The notes below the pieces were generated by a model that was not told the DNA's origin, did not search any database, and saw nothing but the letters and a program-made list of their open reading frames with translations. A stretch of DNA of 64,000 nucleotides, taken from positions 1,054,001 to 1,118,000 of the forward strand of contig NC_003280.10 in the NCBI RefSeq assembly GCF_000002985.6, written 5' to 3'. Below are positions 10,285 through 20,762 of this stretch, piece after piece. The DNA comes from Caenorhabditis elegans. Taxonomy: Eukaryota; Nematoda; Chromadorea; Rhabditida; Rhabditidae. Positions within the stretch are counted from its first letter, which is position 1, and every line of letters starts with the position of its first letter. A program made the translations under genes and the position numbers.

Positions 10285-11228
10285 CAGGGTGGGCCAAAAG
10301 TATGGTAACACGTTTGCAGCTCTATAACTTTACGTGTGGAGAGAGTTATTACATCAATTTGTACAAGTTTTGTTCTCCATAAAATACTGACCAGATGAAC
10401 GTTTTGAATTTTCAAAATATCCCCATCCACATTGCTGCAGGCCTTCAGAACTTTTGAGATCACGATCTTTTTGGCACGCAAGTTGGCATTCTGCGGGATT
10501 TCTACATTTTTCTCGAGGATCAGATTTCTTACAAGTTTTTATAGTTCAAAGAATGCTCTTGGTCTGGAGATTCTCTAAAAACAAAAATCCAAAAAATTTC
10601 TGTCGTGGTATTTCTATCATGGACTGTGGCAGTAGTTGAAGTCTTGAATGAAACAGTCGCCAGAAAGATGGATGTGAGCGGCGGCAGCAGTATGAAGAAA
10701 AATTCATTTTAGTACCTTTCGGCACGTTTTGACCTGACTTTTCAGAATTTTCATAGAAAAATTAGCTCGGATGATTTTGTGGGTCGTTACGCCTTGTGAA
10801 ACCAAAAAAAAACTGAGTAACTTTCGCAAAATTGAATTCATGAAATATTCAAAGGTTATTGCTAGGCGCCAGTGGCGACACAGAATATTTTTATATGCTA
10901 CAAAAACAATCAAAAATGCTTCTTCACTTCTTTTACTTTAAATTTAACATAAAAATCATACATCTGAAAATTATTGACGTGCGTGGGAGGTGCGTTTGTG
11001 TGGGAAGTGCCGCGTGCCAAAACACCGTTTTTTCGAAAGCGTTCGCCAAATTGCCGAGGTGATTAAAATCGCACCTTATTGGTAAACAATACAAATTTTG
11101 GGTCAAATTGGAGGAAATTTATTCAGCTATCAGTATTCGATAGAAGAATGTACGTATGACGTGGCAGTCGCGCGAAAAGCTTATGTAAAAGAGCGCTTCA
11201 TGTGTTACCATACTTTTGGCCCACCCTG
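10285..11228. mobile_element. mariner/Tc1-like element remnant with terminal inverted repeats
   Basis: The ends are CAGGGTGGGCCAAAAGTATG and its reverse complement. The inverted repeats match for about 27 bp (through GGTAACAC), and TA lies immediately outside both ends (10283-10284 and 11229-11230), as expected for TA target duplication by Tc1/mariner transposons. The 944-bp interior has only short broken reading frames. A minus-strand stretch of 84 codons at 10227-10481 next to the left end may be a decayed transposase C terminus. The element is non-autonomous. Confidence 0.8.
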
Positions 11229-11375
11229 TATATCAGCCACAAATGATACGATTTATAATCGTATCATAAGAAAAGAATACAAAATTAAATTATTCCCTTA
11301 CTCTTTTCGCTACTACTCCGTCTCATAATGTATGTAATATTTGTTTTCAATAATCAACAAATGTGATATTTATTA

Positions 11376-11543
11376 CTGTGGGTTTTGCAAAAATCTACTC
11401 ATTATACTCTAACCTGACCGAATATTATTATTTATGACTCGACTTACTTTTCGGTTCTTCAAAGTTTCCAGTCAGTTTTGGTAGAACTATGACATTCGGT
11501 TAGATTAAATTATAGTCAGTAGATTTATGAGAAGACCCCACAG
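11376..11543. mobile_element. small MITE-like inverted repeat
   Basis: ACTGTGGGTTTTGCAAAAAT at the left is mirrored by ATTTATGAGAAGACCCCACAG at the right, enclosing about 120 bp with an internal GAATATTATTAT motif. 11229-11375 contains only a short palindrome (ATACGATTTATAATCGTAT). Confidence 0.5.
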
Positions 11544-11565
11544 AACACACTCCATGTTCAACAAA

Positions 11566-12998
11566 TCATAATAATTTATATTTTATGGGAATTGAAATAG
11601 ATTCTGCCATTCCACACGCATTCACATTTCTAGCCAACTTCATATATCCGTGCTCTCCCCATGAAGTACCAAATGAGCCCTTCACAATCCAATACTTTTC
11701 TGCTCCGTCTTTGCCGTAACCAACAATTGCCAACGATCGAGCTTCATTGGCATTCCCGCATTCTTCCTTGGTGGGGTTATAGATTCCAGTTTTGTAGTGG
11801 AAGAAGGATGGAGGGCTCCTCATTCCTGGAATGTAAAATTAAAGGTAAAGTAGGGCCAGGGGGGAAATTGGTAAAACTAATCCTATGGTGCCAAAATAAC
11901 CGAATATCAAAATAAAAAGGTTCAAAAATTTTGTAATTTTTTTAAAAAAATTTTATTTACTGTCAAAAAGTGGCAATTATTCAGTTTTTGCCACTCATAA
12001 TTTTGCAATCGACCAAAAAAAAAATTTTATTGTTTTTTCCTACACTTTTTAACCTGTAATTTTGTTTTAATTAATTATATTAAAAGATTGAAGGGGTTGG
12101 AATATTTTTCAAAATTTTGGAAAATTGCCAAAACTTTGGCCGGAAATTATGAAAAATCTAAAAATTTTTAGTTTTTTTTATTATGATATTCGGCCGTTTT
12201 GGAAAAATGCATTAAATGCATTAACTCACTGAAATACCCAGTTCCGAACGTGGTGATGTGAGCTCTTGCCCACTCTTCATTAGGATACACATCTATGTAA
12301 GTTGGTCGAAGTTTCATTTTGCTTGAGTCATATTCACATTTTCCTACATTTTCCTTTCCAACATATGGGTAGTCAGCTTCGGTTCCAACTCCGTTTTCCT
12401 TAAGGAATCTGTAATTTTTATATGAAAATGTGATGTATCTCTGTATGGGTCATATCAGTTAGAACAAAAAATTTACCTATTACTTAAAACATTTTCTAGA
12501 TTCTCCTGGCATGGGTTTGTGAAGTTGGCACAATCAATAATCTGCTGCTCCGAAAACGACAAAAGTTTTCCATTATTAGCCTTGGCGTACATGGACTCAA
12601 TTGCGGCAATTGCGGCAAAAGCATAGGACGCATTGCACTTCCCCTGATCCTTCACAGGTCCGACGATTCCTTTCTCTCTCCAGTCGAGGAAGTCTTGAGT
12701 CATGTGATGAGATAGTTTTGTTTGATATTGTGGTGGTCGAGGTGTTTCAGAGGTTTTTGGCTGGTATGGCATGAAGTGACGCAAGAGAAGAGCTATTATT
12801 AAAGCAATGGAGCAGAAGAAAAGAATGTAATTGCGGATGGTTACGCAGTTGCACGGCCTTTTTGGCAACTCTCTTCTGAAATATAATAACTCGAATTTTA
12901 TCAATAATTATTTTGAAAGATGAAATAAAAACATACCCAACTGAAACGTAGACCTGTTTCCGATCTGTTCTCGAAGGTTGATTATTAGCATTGTTCAT
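11566..12998 (-). CDS. papain-family (C1A) pseudoprotease with membrane anchor
   Basis: Four exons (12937-12998, 12477-12875, 12230-12408, 11566-11825) give an intact 299-aa frame. A hydrophobic segment at about residues 37-53 with basic residues before it predicts a type II membrane anchor. The rest is a mature cathepsin-like domain with almost no propeptide. The fold signatures are present: DWREKGIVGPVKDQG, SFSEQQIIDC, YPYVG, IVGYG and WGEHGY. All three catalytic positions are changed. The nucleophile cysteine of GxCGSCW is Ser104 (GKCNASYAF), the histidine before VGYG is Arg243, and the asparagine of VKNSWG is Gly263 (VKGSFG). The oxyanion glutamine (Gln98) remains. The protein should be catalytically dead, so a binding or decoy role is inferred. 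Acceptors and donors are canonical. Confidence 0.85.
11850..12225. repeat. fold-back repeat in the last intron of the papain-like gene
   Basis: The ends are related inverted sequences: 'GGGGAAATTGGTAAAACTAATCC ... CGAATATCA' (given as its two parts) and 'TATGATATTCGGCCGTTTTGG'. These are the same terminal landmarks as the larger palindromic elements at 13278 and 18608. It appears to be a diverged member of that family. Confidence 0.5.
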
Positions 12999-13024
12999 TG
13001 GGAATCTGCAATTTTTCACTAAAA

Positions 13025-14041
13025 GAGGGAGTAGAGTTTGTGGATCTTCTACTTAAATAAACTAAAACTGCTCCAAAACCACTGAATTTCATAATGAGAC
13101 TTCACAAAAAGTTTCCAATTTTTAAAAATCATTTTTGGATGCCTATCGGATTTTAGCAAAATTTGGCCCTTTTTTTCGAAATTTTGAACGGTCATAAAAA
13201 ATTTTTGGAGAATTTTTGTGAAGTCTCATTATGAAATTCGGTGGTTTTGGACCAGTTTTACCAGTGGATCAGTTCTATTTAAAGGTGGACTACGCTCAGT
13301 GGGGAAATTGCTTTAAAACGCGCCTATGGGGCCACAATGACCAAATATCATGATAAAAAAATTCAAAAAAATTTTCTAGATTTTATATGATTTTTTGAAA
13401 ATTGGAAAAATCACAGTTTTCACCTAAATATTTTTGAATTTCCGCCAATGGGATTTGTTCGGTGGAGCGTGCTTCGTTTTTTAAAAATTAATTTATTTCA
13501 TTTATTCTCATTATTTCACTGATTTTCTACATTTTCTATGTTTTTTCCCTCGGAAAATGGAAGAAATAAACAAGAAAAATGAAGAATGATCACTAAATAT
13601 TAACTGAAAATGCGTAACACTGTGATATTCTGAGTTCCGACGACGAAGAGTCTGAAATTATTATATTTGACAGTTTTAGGAATTTTCAGTTAATTTTTAG
13701 TGATCATTCTTCATTTTTCTTGTTTATTTCTTCCATTTTCCGAGGAAAAAACAGAGTAAATGAAAAAAATCAGTGAAATAATGAGAATAAATGAAAAAAA
13801 TTAATAAAAATAATGCAAGCACGCTCCACCGAACAAATCCAATTGGCGGAATTTCAAAAATAATTAGGTGAAAACTGTGATTTTTCCAATTTTCAAAAAA
13901 TCATATAAAATCTAGAAAATTTTTTTGAATTTTTTTTGTCATGATATTCGGTCATTGTGGTACCATAGGCATGTTTTAAAACAATTTCCCCACTGAGCGT
14001 AGTCCACCTTTAAAACAAAAACTCCACAAACTCTACTCCCC
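13025..14041. mobile_element. nested palindromic (fold-back) elements
   Basis: The outer ends GGGAGTAGAGTTTGTGGA and TCCACAAACTCTACTCCCC are inverted repeats. Inside are two hairpins. A 170-bp one (13073-13245) has arms containing CATAATGAGACTTCACAAAA. A 736-bp one (13278-14013) has arms of about 350 bp that start TTTAAAGGTGGACTACGCTC and meet near 13610-13680. The larger arms match each other closely, so a transcript would form a long double-stranded hairpin. There is no coding content. Confidence 0.85.
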
Positions 14042-14226
14042 CTGTAATATTAATTCATTTCTAATACTAATTAGTTTCTCATTCTAAACGAATCTACAAA
14101 TGCCAACCTATATTTCAGGTTTTACATATAATAACTATTAACAAGCTATTCTGGATTATGGGTGGCTTAAAGCTAGGTTTCAATTACATATTAAAAAAAA
14201 AATTTCAAAATGAATTCGTGGTTATA
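14042..14226. other. gene-free spacer
   Basis: AT-rich sequence between two palindromic elements; nothing recognisable is seen. Confidence 0.5.
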
Positions 14227-15118
14227 TTAGGTCACCAAATAAGTTCCGGGTCAAAAATCATAACTTTTTTCGCCTTTTATCGATTTTTTTGAAACTTTGA
14301 GAATTTATGTTATCAACTATGATCTTTCATTTTGATATGGTCACAAAAATTTTTGACCGCCCGGTGTGCCCTAACTCAGAGCCAATTTTTTCAGGCATTT
14401 TTCTGATCTCGCTTCTTCGCAGCTTTGAACTAAGGTTTATGTGCGGATTTTACTTTGTTTAGAATACATTGTAAAAAAACTAAAAAAGTTTGGAAAAAAT
14501 CCGTCCAAAAAATTTTTTTTGGTCGGTCGTCAAAAAATTTTTGATTTTTTTTCAAAATTTTTTTTTTCGAAAATTCTTGATTTTTCATACAAAAATGATG
14601 TAGTCATGTGTGAACTATTTTTACACATACAAAACTTTTTAACTAAGTTCGTCACACTCAAATGATAATAGAAAACATAATTTTTTCGAAGAATTTTTGA
14701 GTTTTTTGAGCATTTCTCGAGATCCAAATTTCAAATTAAAATGTTTTGTATGTTTAAAAATAGTTTACACATGGGTACATCATTTTTATACTAAAAATCT
14801 ATAACTTTCAAAAAAAAATTTTTTTGAAATTTTTTTTGGACGGATTTTTTTCCAAACTTTTGTTAATTTCTTACAATGTATTCTAAACAAAGTAAAATCC
14901 GCACACAAACCTTAGTTCAAATCTGCAAAGAAGCGGGATCAGAAAAATGCCTGAAAAAATTGGCTCCGAGTTGGGGCACTCCGGGTGGTCAAAAATTTTT
15001 GTGACCATTTCAAAATGAAAGATCATGGTTGATAACATAAATTCCCAAAGTTTCAAAAAAATATATAAAAGGCAAAAGAAGTTATGATCTTTGACCCGGA
15101 ACTTATTTGGTGACCTAA
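14227..15118. mobile_element. long fold-back element with mariner-like ends
   Basis: The element begins TTAGGTCACCAAATAAGTTC and ends with its reverse complement. The arms extend about 430 bp each with high similarity, and TA flanks both sides (14225-14226 and 15119-15120). The terminal sequence resembles mariner-type ends (TTAGGT...CAAATAAGTTC), so it is probably a non-autonomous derivative mobilised by a mariner transposase. The open frames in it are mirror-image artefacts. Confidence 0.8.
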
Positions 15119-15627
15119 TATCACTTTACTTTTATATATTAATTCATTGCTAATGTTAATTGATTCCTCATGATGAGTCAGGATTTCCTTGTTGGAGGCT
15201 GTCAGTACAAATTTTATCAGCAATTGAAACGGAGAACCTGTTTTTGCCTAGGTGGACAAAGATGAGATCAAGGCCTCTGTCAAAGATTTAAAAAATCAAT
15301 CATGATAGTGAATGACTTGAAAATTTTCGATCAAACTTTACCAGATTTTCTGAAATTTTGATAATCTACTCCGTACTGTTTTTAATTATATTCTTCTTTT
15401 TTCCAAATGACAGTTTTTCGGAAACTTTCAAGATCCCAAAAGTGTGTTGAGTCTTAAATTACGATATTCGGTCATTTTAGGGTATTATGAGTAGATTTAT
15501 ACAAAATCCAGAATAATAAATATTTATTATTACATGTGATAAAACACGAAAGTATTTTGGACATTCAGTTTCAACATTTTTAATTGAAAACACAATTCAA
15601 AGTAAATGTACACAAATAAAACAGTTC
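15119..15627. other. gene-free interval
   Basis: No exon with credible splice sites was found. There is a short motif (GATATTCGGTCATTTTAGGG, 15472-15491) related to the ends of the neighbouring fold-back family, suggesting an eroded copy. A possible minus-strand AATAAA lies just downstream of the next gene. Confidence 0.4.
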
Positions 15628-17864
15628 CTATGATCTTTTTTTGATGATTTTGAACATGGCATCAAATTCGAAAACAGTGAACTCTTTGGTCATTGCGCCA
15701 AAAATAATATCAAAGTTGAAGCCTGCCGTATTTCTGAGAATTCCAATCTCTTCAAGATCTGGGTTCACTCCGTTTATCCAATGTTTCGAAAACAAATTGA
15801 TATCCTTATCCGATAATTGATCACTAACATGTATAATTTTGGCGCGATTCGTGGCAAGCAAGTCGTTTAAAGTTACATCGATTTCGAAGAATTTAAGTGA
15901 TGGGAATTTCTGACACAAAATTCGTTGTAGTTGAGACGGGGTCAATCTTCGATGAATGCTGTCGACTATGTGGAGTTCCTTGGTAGGTAAAAATGTATTG
16001 ATGAGTTCAACGGCACGATCCATATCAGAAATGCCTTGGGTGATCAGAATGGATATCTCGATACCTTTCAAGCATTGCTTTGCCTTTTCAAATTGAGCTT
16101 TGTCAAATTGATCTTCAACGTGCCGGTAACACAAATCAATTTTCAATGGGTTGATGATGTACAGAAAGTGATTTAACAAACTCCATGCATCAAATTGTGG
16201 CGCAGGAAATGTGGTGGTTATAGCATGGCGTTGGTAAGATTCTAGAGCTCTCAGTTGTCCGTTGTTGAATGCACAAGTCACTCTATTTTTATAGCCAGTA
16301 ATTTCATAGCTAATCTCGTTATCTTGCAATAAAATTCGGCTCTTTTGAGACTATGGAACTCTCTGATAAAGTTCTTAGTTTTCTTGGAAACCGTTGAGAA
16401 GCAAAATCACAGTGCATTTTTTACTACAAAAGCTGGAACAGAGTATGTGATTGCGCGTCGTGGTGTTTGCGGACTCTGTAAATGCGCTCCACCGGACAAA
16501 TTTTTTAAAATTATTTTTTGCTGTTATTTTTAATGTTTTTTGCCGTTTTCTTGTTTTTTTTTTTACTTTTTTGTGAAAAAACTGAAAGAAAAAATATTTT
16601 TTGAGTTACAGAGTTCAGTTATCGACTCGTAAAGCCAAGCGAAGCGGATATCGACTTGATCAAATGAAAAAAGTCGAAAAAGGTATGTTTTTTTAAAAGA
16701 AAACCCCATTTTTTTGGCGAAGACGCGCTCTCCGCAGTTCATCTCTGCGTTACTTCCCAGGAGAAATTTCTCCTGGGAAGTTAGCGATGGTGCGCGATTA
16801 CTGTTCATTTGGCAGAGGGGGGACGAGGCGAGCTCGTGGAAGAAGTTTCTAATTTTTTCACTAAATCGTCGGTACGGACCTACTAATCGGTTTGAAATAT
16901 TCGAAACCTTCGGTTATTATCTCAGTCTATTTTTTTTCTGCAAAAATATCGAAAATACAGTGAAAATTCAAAATTTTTTCAAAAAAGTTGAATTTTTTGG
17001 CGAAGAAGTTTCTAATTTTTTACTAAATTGTCGGTACGGACCTACTAATCGATTTAAAACACTCGAAACCAGGTTATTATCTCCTAATTGAATTTTCGAA
17101 AAATTAGTCGATTTGGTAAGTAAACTTTATTTAAATTTGCCTACTTTTTCCAATTAAATTTGAAATTTTTCAGAATGAGGAGGATCAGAGTGCAGCGAAG
17201 CCAATCTCACCATCTCCATCCGTTGTATCCCGTTATAAGGCTCTCCATTCAATGTATAATCCAAAGACTTGAATCTGATTTTGAATTTCATATAAAATTA
17301 GGGTATCTTTCGAAAATTTTTTTAAAATTTCATTTTTTCTGAATTCCTAAACATCGAAATCTTAATTTATAACCTTTTTTCTGTTATATTGTAAATATTA
17401 ATTAATATATTACAGCTCTGTAGTAGCAAAAATTCGCATTTCCGCAGTAATATTTTTTGTTTTCCGATTTCCTTTGTTTTTTCGTTATTCTTTAATTTTA
17501 ATTTACCAAATAATAAATATTTTATTAATATTCTATGAATTTTGTTTCATTAAAATCAATAAAAACCACTGAAATCCTCATTTCTGTAGAAAAAAAAACG
17601 ACTAAAAAGTGTTTACTACGGTCGACAATGTGTGCGCATTAGACGCAAACACCGCGACGCACTTTTGCATGCACAATCTTGAAAAAGTTTACGACAATGT
17701 AGAGAAAAATGCGCCGTGAAAATCTGGAATAAAATTTAATTACCAAAAATACATTTAAAAAAAGGAAAATAACTCACTGCTCAAGAACTCCCATTCTGAG
17801 TAGGACATCTTTCAGGTTATCCTGTGGAAGGCAAAGAATTTGGAAGGGAGAGACAACGACCATC
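15628..17864 (-). pseudogene. F-box / FBA_2 protein (fbxb type), disrupted
   Basis: Exon 1 (17778-17864) encodes MVVVSPFQILCLPQDNLKDV..., the first half of an F-box, with a good GTGAGT donor. The second half is recognisable near 16330-16400 (FSTVSKKTKNFIREFHSLKR). It is in a different frame from the 230-codon body that follows (15628-16329), which ends with the FBA_2 phrase FSKHWINGVNPDLEEIGIL. At least one frameshift, near 16325, is therefore needed. A second is needed to join exon 1 to exon 2 using the CCAG acceptor at about 16431. The intron contains an inserted element with inverted ends (16441-17690), starting within a few bases of that acceptor. The gene is probably dead; in worms such genes encode SCF substrate adaptors. 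Confidence 0.7.
16441..17690. mobile_element. putative non-autonomous element in the F-box gene intron
   Basis: The left sequence GTGATTGCGCGTCGTGGTGT continuing to TTGCGG is matched in reverse complement by CGCAAACACCGCGACGCAC at 17640-17670. An internal direct duplication is visible: 'TCGGTACGGACCTACTAATCG' at about 16869 and again at about 17030. No transposase is seen. The boundaries are approximate. Confidence 0.5.
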
Positions 17865-18333
17865 ACTGGAGAAGCATTATGAGCAGAATGAGCGGTGGTA
17901 GGGGGTCAGAGGGCCTAGGGGGTCTGGCGAGCAATTGGTGTAATATTGGAGGGGTGGGTATCTTGGAAAGGGTCTCTTAGCGACCTACAAATCTATAAGA
18001 CAACTTGGCCTGGAATACATAATCAATTTTACCGATTACGACTGGTTGACAACATTATAAAGCTAATAGAAAGAGAGAAATTGTTGTTTCATATTAAGAT
18101 GAAGGAGTACTTATTTGTATTTATTGTAAGAAGAAGAAAATGTAATTAAAAAAATTCAAGAGTTCAAATTGTTCGCTCAAAATTCTAAAATTGATTTTTT
18201 TTAAACTTCAAATTTTAGTTTCCAAATTCTTTGTGCCAAAATTCCAAAATTCAAAATTTTGGATTGAATTTCAAGTATACAATTTCCGGTTGCTCAAAAT
18301 TCAATTTTTTTAGATTTTTTTCATTTTTTTCAG
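17865..18333. other. gene-free interval
   Basis: I searched this interval for the first exon of the following BTB gene (a VxLNVGGTxF motif) and found none. The GT-rich part 17900-17990 and the AT-rich part after it have no supported feature. Confidence 0.4.
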
Positions 18334-20239
18334 CTTGAAAAAGACGAATCCGGTTGCATATTCATAGATCGGTCCCCGAAACACTTTGACATAATTCTTA
18401 ACTATATGAGAGATGGTGACGTCACCGTTACAAAAAATCATGAAGAAGTGATGGCAGAAGCAAAATTCTATCTTCTTGAAGAACTTGTCAAATTGTGCAA
18501 GCCAGTTCTGCCTTCTCGAGGATTTAAAATTTCGATCATCAATGACGAACAACTATTGCAAATTCTTGCGGAAGAGCCGCTAAAGGTAGGTAGAAATTTT
18601 TTTTTGGTGGGGAAATTGCTTTAAAACATGCCTATAGTACCACAATGACCAAATATCATAGTAAAAAAATTTAAACAATTTTTCTAAAATTTTTATGATT
18701 TTTTGAAAATTGAACAAATCTCGAATTGCATCAAATTCCTATTTGAATTACCGCCAATAGTTCGATGTTCGATGGAGCGCGCTTGCATTATTTTAACTTT
18801 TATTTATCAATTTTTCTTATTTTTGATTGATTTTTCATGTTTTTTGAGTAATTTTACTGGAAATTTAATGAAAAATTCAAGATAAATGTAGATTGTTCAC
18901 TAAAAATAATTGAAAACAGAGAAATAACATTTTTCAACGACGTTGAGCCTGAAATAATCTATTTCAAAGATTTAGGCTTTAGCGCCCGCTTTTTAAAGAA
19001 GGAGTATCGTCAATGGGGAAATTGTTTTAAAATGTAGTATTTGTATTCAAACTTCCAATTATTGCAAAAGAAAAACGGGAAAAATCCGTTAACATTCAGC
19101 ATTTTCAGTCAGAAAAATAGTCGAAAAATCTTTAAAATTTCACTAGAAAATCCTAGGCCACCAGAGTCAATCAAATTTTTATTCTGTTGTGTATTGTATT
19201 TTTAATAAGTACTTAATACAACTCCTTTATCTCAGTTTTCTTAAACTTTTTGAGAAAGAAATACAAATTAAACTTTCAAATAATTACATTTAAATCAAAA
19301 TTTCGTTGAACGAATATGGCCTAGAAATCGTGTGGTGGCCTAGGTTTCATATGCGCGCGAAATTCAAATTCAGCCACTTTCAGCCACTTTCGTCGATTTT
19401 AGCGGCGAATTGCTCAATGTTAACGGATTTTTCCCGTTTCTCTTTTGCAATAATATGAAGTTTAAGCACCAATACTACATTTTAAAACAATTTCCCCATT
19501 GACGATACTCCTTCTTTAATGAAAAATTTACATTTATCTTGAATTTTTAATAAAATATTCAGTTTACTCAAAAAAACATGAAAAATCAATCAAAAATAAG
19601 AAAAATTGATAAATAAAAGTTAAAATAATGCAAGCGCGCTCCATCGAACATCGAACTATTGGCGGTAATTCAAATAGGAATTTGATGCAATTCGAGATTT
19701 TTTCAACTTTCAAAAAATCATATAAAATTTAGATAAATTTTTTTACCGTGATATTTGGACATTTTGGGGCCAAAAGGGTGGTTTTTAGCAAATTCCCCAC
19801 TGGCACTACTCCACATTTAATTTTTTTTTTAATCGTGTTTTATCTTGCAGCCCGTTCTCCTAATATTATACCGCTTCAACGAAAAAATGTATTTACCGGA
19901 GAATACTCTTCTCTACGGCATTGTTTTATATTTCTCCCCTAGATTTGAAGTATATTTCAGGGAGTTTACAGGGATAGTAACAATTTTCAAAACTTTTTTT
20001 CAAAACTTTTGAATTTTTCAGAAAAGAACGATAACGCCTATGAGAATGGATGGAGTGCGAGAATAATTACCTGGCCAGCTGGGCCTTATAAAGTTATTCC
20101 TGGCCCGAGTGGCAATGACATTGGAGAAACTAATGTGGATTTTTCGGAAAGACTGGACAACTTTGTCAGTGAATTTCTTAAAACACATGTGCAGATGCTC
20201 AGTGTTGAAGAGCAATATAAATTGTTTATGAACAGTTAA
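18334..20239 (+). pseudogene. KCTD-type (T1) BTB protein, 5'-truncated with broken splice donor
   Basis: Exon 18334-18585 begins LEKDESGCIFIDRSPKHFDI, the second half of a potassium-channel-tetramerisation type BTB domain. It continues through ILNYMRDGDV and a helical segment to EEPLK. Exon 19851-19971 (PVLLILYRFNEKMYLPEN...) and the last exon (20022-20239, AYENGWSARIITW ... YKLFMNS) are the C-terminal domain. The N-terminal half of the BTB domain is absent. The donor after 19971 reads ACAG|GGATAG instead of GT, yet joining exactly there to the acceptor at 20021 restores the frame (FTEKNDNAYEN). A mutated donor plus a missing first exon points to a pseudogene. KCTD proteins are usually cullin-3 adaptors. 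Confidence 0.65.
18608..19812. mobile_element. palindromic element with a second palindrome inserted in its loop
   Basis: The outer arms are 18608-18985 and 19515-19812. Both carry GGGGAAATTGCTTTAAAACA-like ends and shared internal landmarks such as 'GGAGCGCGCTTGCATTATTTT'. The inner element (about 18997-19520) has its own inverted ends, AAAGAAGGAGTATCGTCAAT and its complement, enclosing about 480 bp. The whole lies in the intron of the KCTD-type gene. The outer element belongs to the same family as 13278-14013. Confidence 0.8.
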
Positions 20240-20762
20240 TTGTAATAATAATATTGTATGTTATGTGTTGCACTTTTTTTTGAATTTCGAGAGTAAATTT
20301 AATTTTAATTTAAATTTATTAAAAGTTAAAATTTAATTTAAAAATTTAAAATTACATCAAAATTTAAGAAAAATTAATTAACAAAACTTAAAATTTAATT
20401 AAAACTAACTTCTTTTTTTTAATTTTGAGAAACTAGCAAATTATTGGGAAAAATTTAAATCTAATCTCTCAAATTTGAGGCACAAATTTCATGTTCAAAA
20501 TTTCAAATCTTAGGAGTCTAAATCCTGATTTTCAAGTTTTTTTTGTGTTAAAAAATTTAAAAATGTTTTATTTTTTGAGTCAAATTCAAGGCTTCATGTT
20601 CAAATATGTGCCTCAAAAAGGCACAAAGTTTTCAAATTCAAATTTTTTTTATCGCCCTAAAATTAAATTCTTAAATTTTTATGTTGCTTCATTTTCATCA
20701 TCATTTTTGTACCATTATTTCAAATAAAATTTATTTTAAAATAGTTTCCAAAGCAAACAAAA
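20240..20762. other. gene-free, very AT-rich interval
   Basis: The stretch is dominated by AAATTTAATT-type low complexity. It lies between the tails of two convergent genes. No other feature is supported. Confidence 0.5.

Noticed and set aside
14441-14727. Short basic proteins in both strands
   Set aside because: They are mirror-image artefacts of the fold-back element arms.
17542-17550. 21U-RNA (piRNA) upstream motif
   Set aside because: A TGTTTCATT match occurs, but isolated matches are expected by chance, and the known clusters are elsewhere; not reported as a feature.
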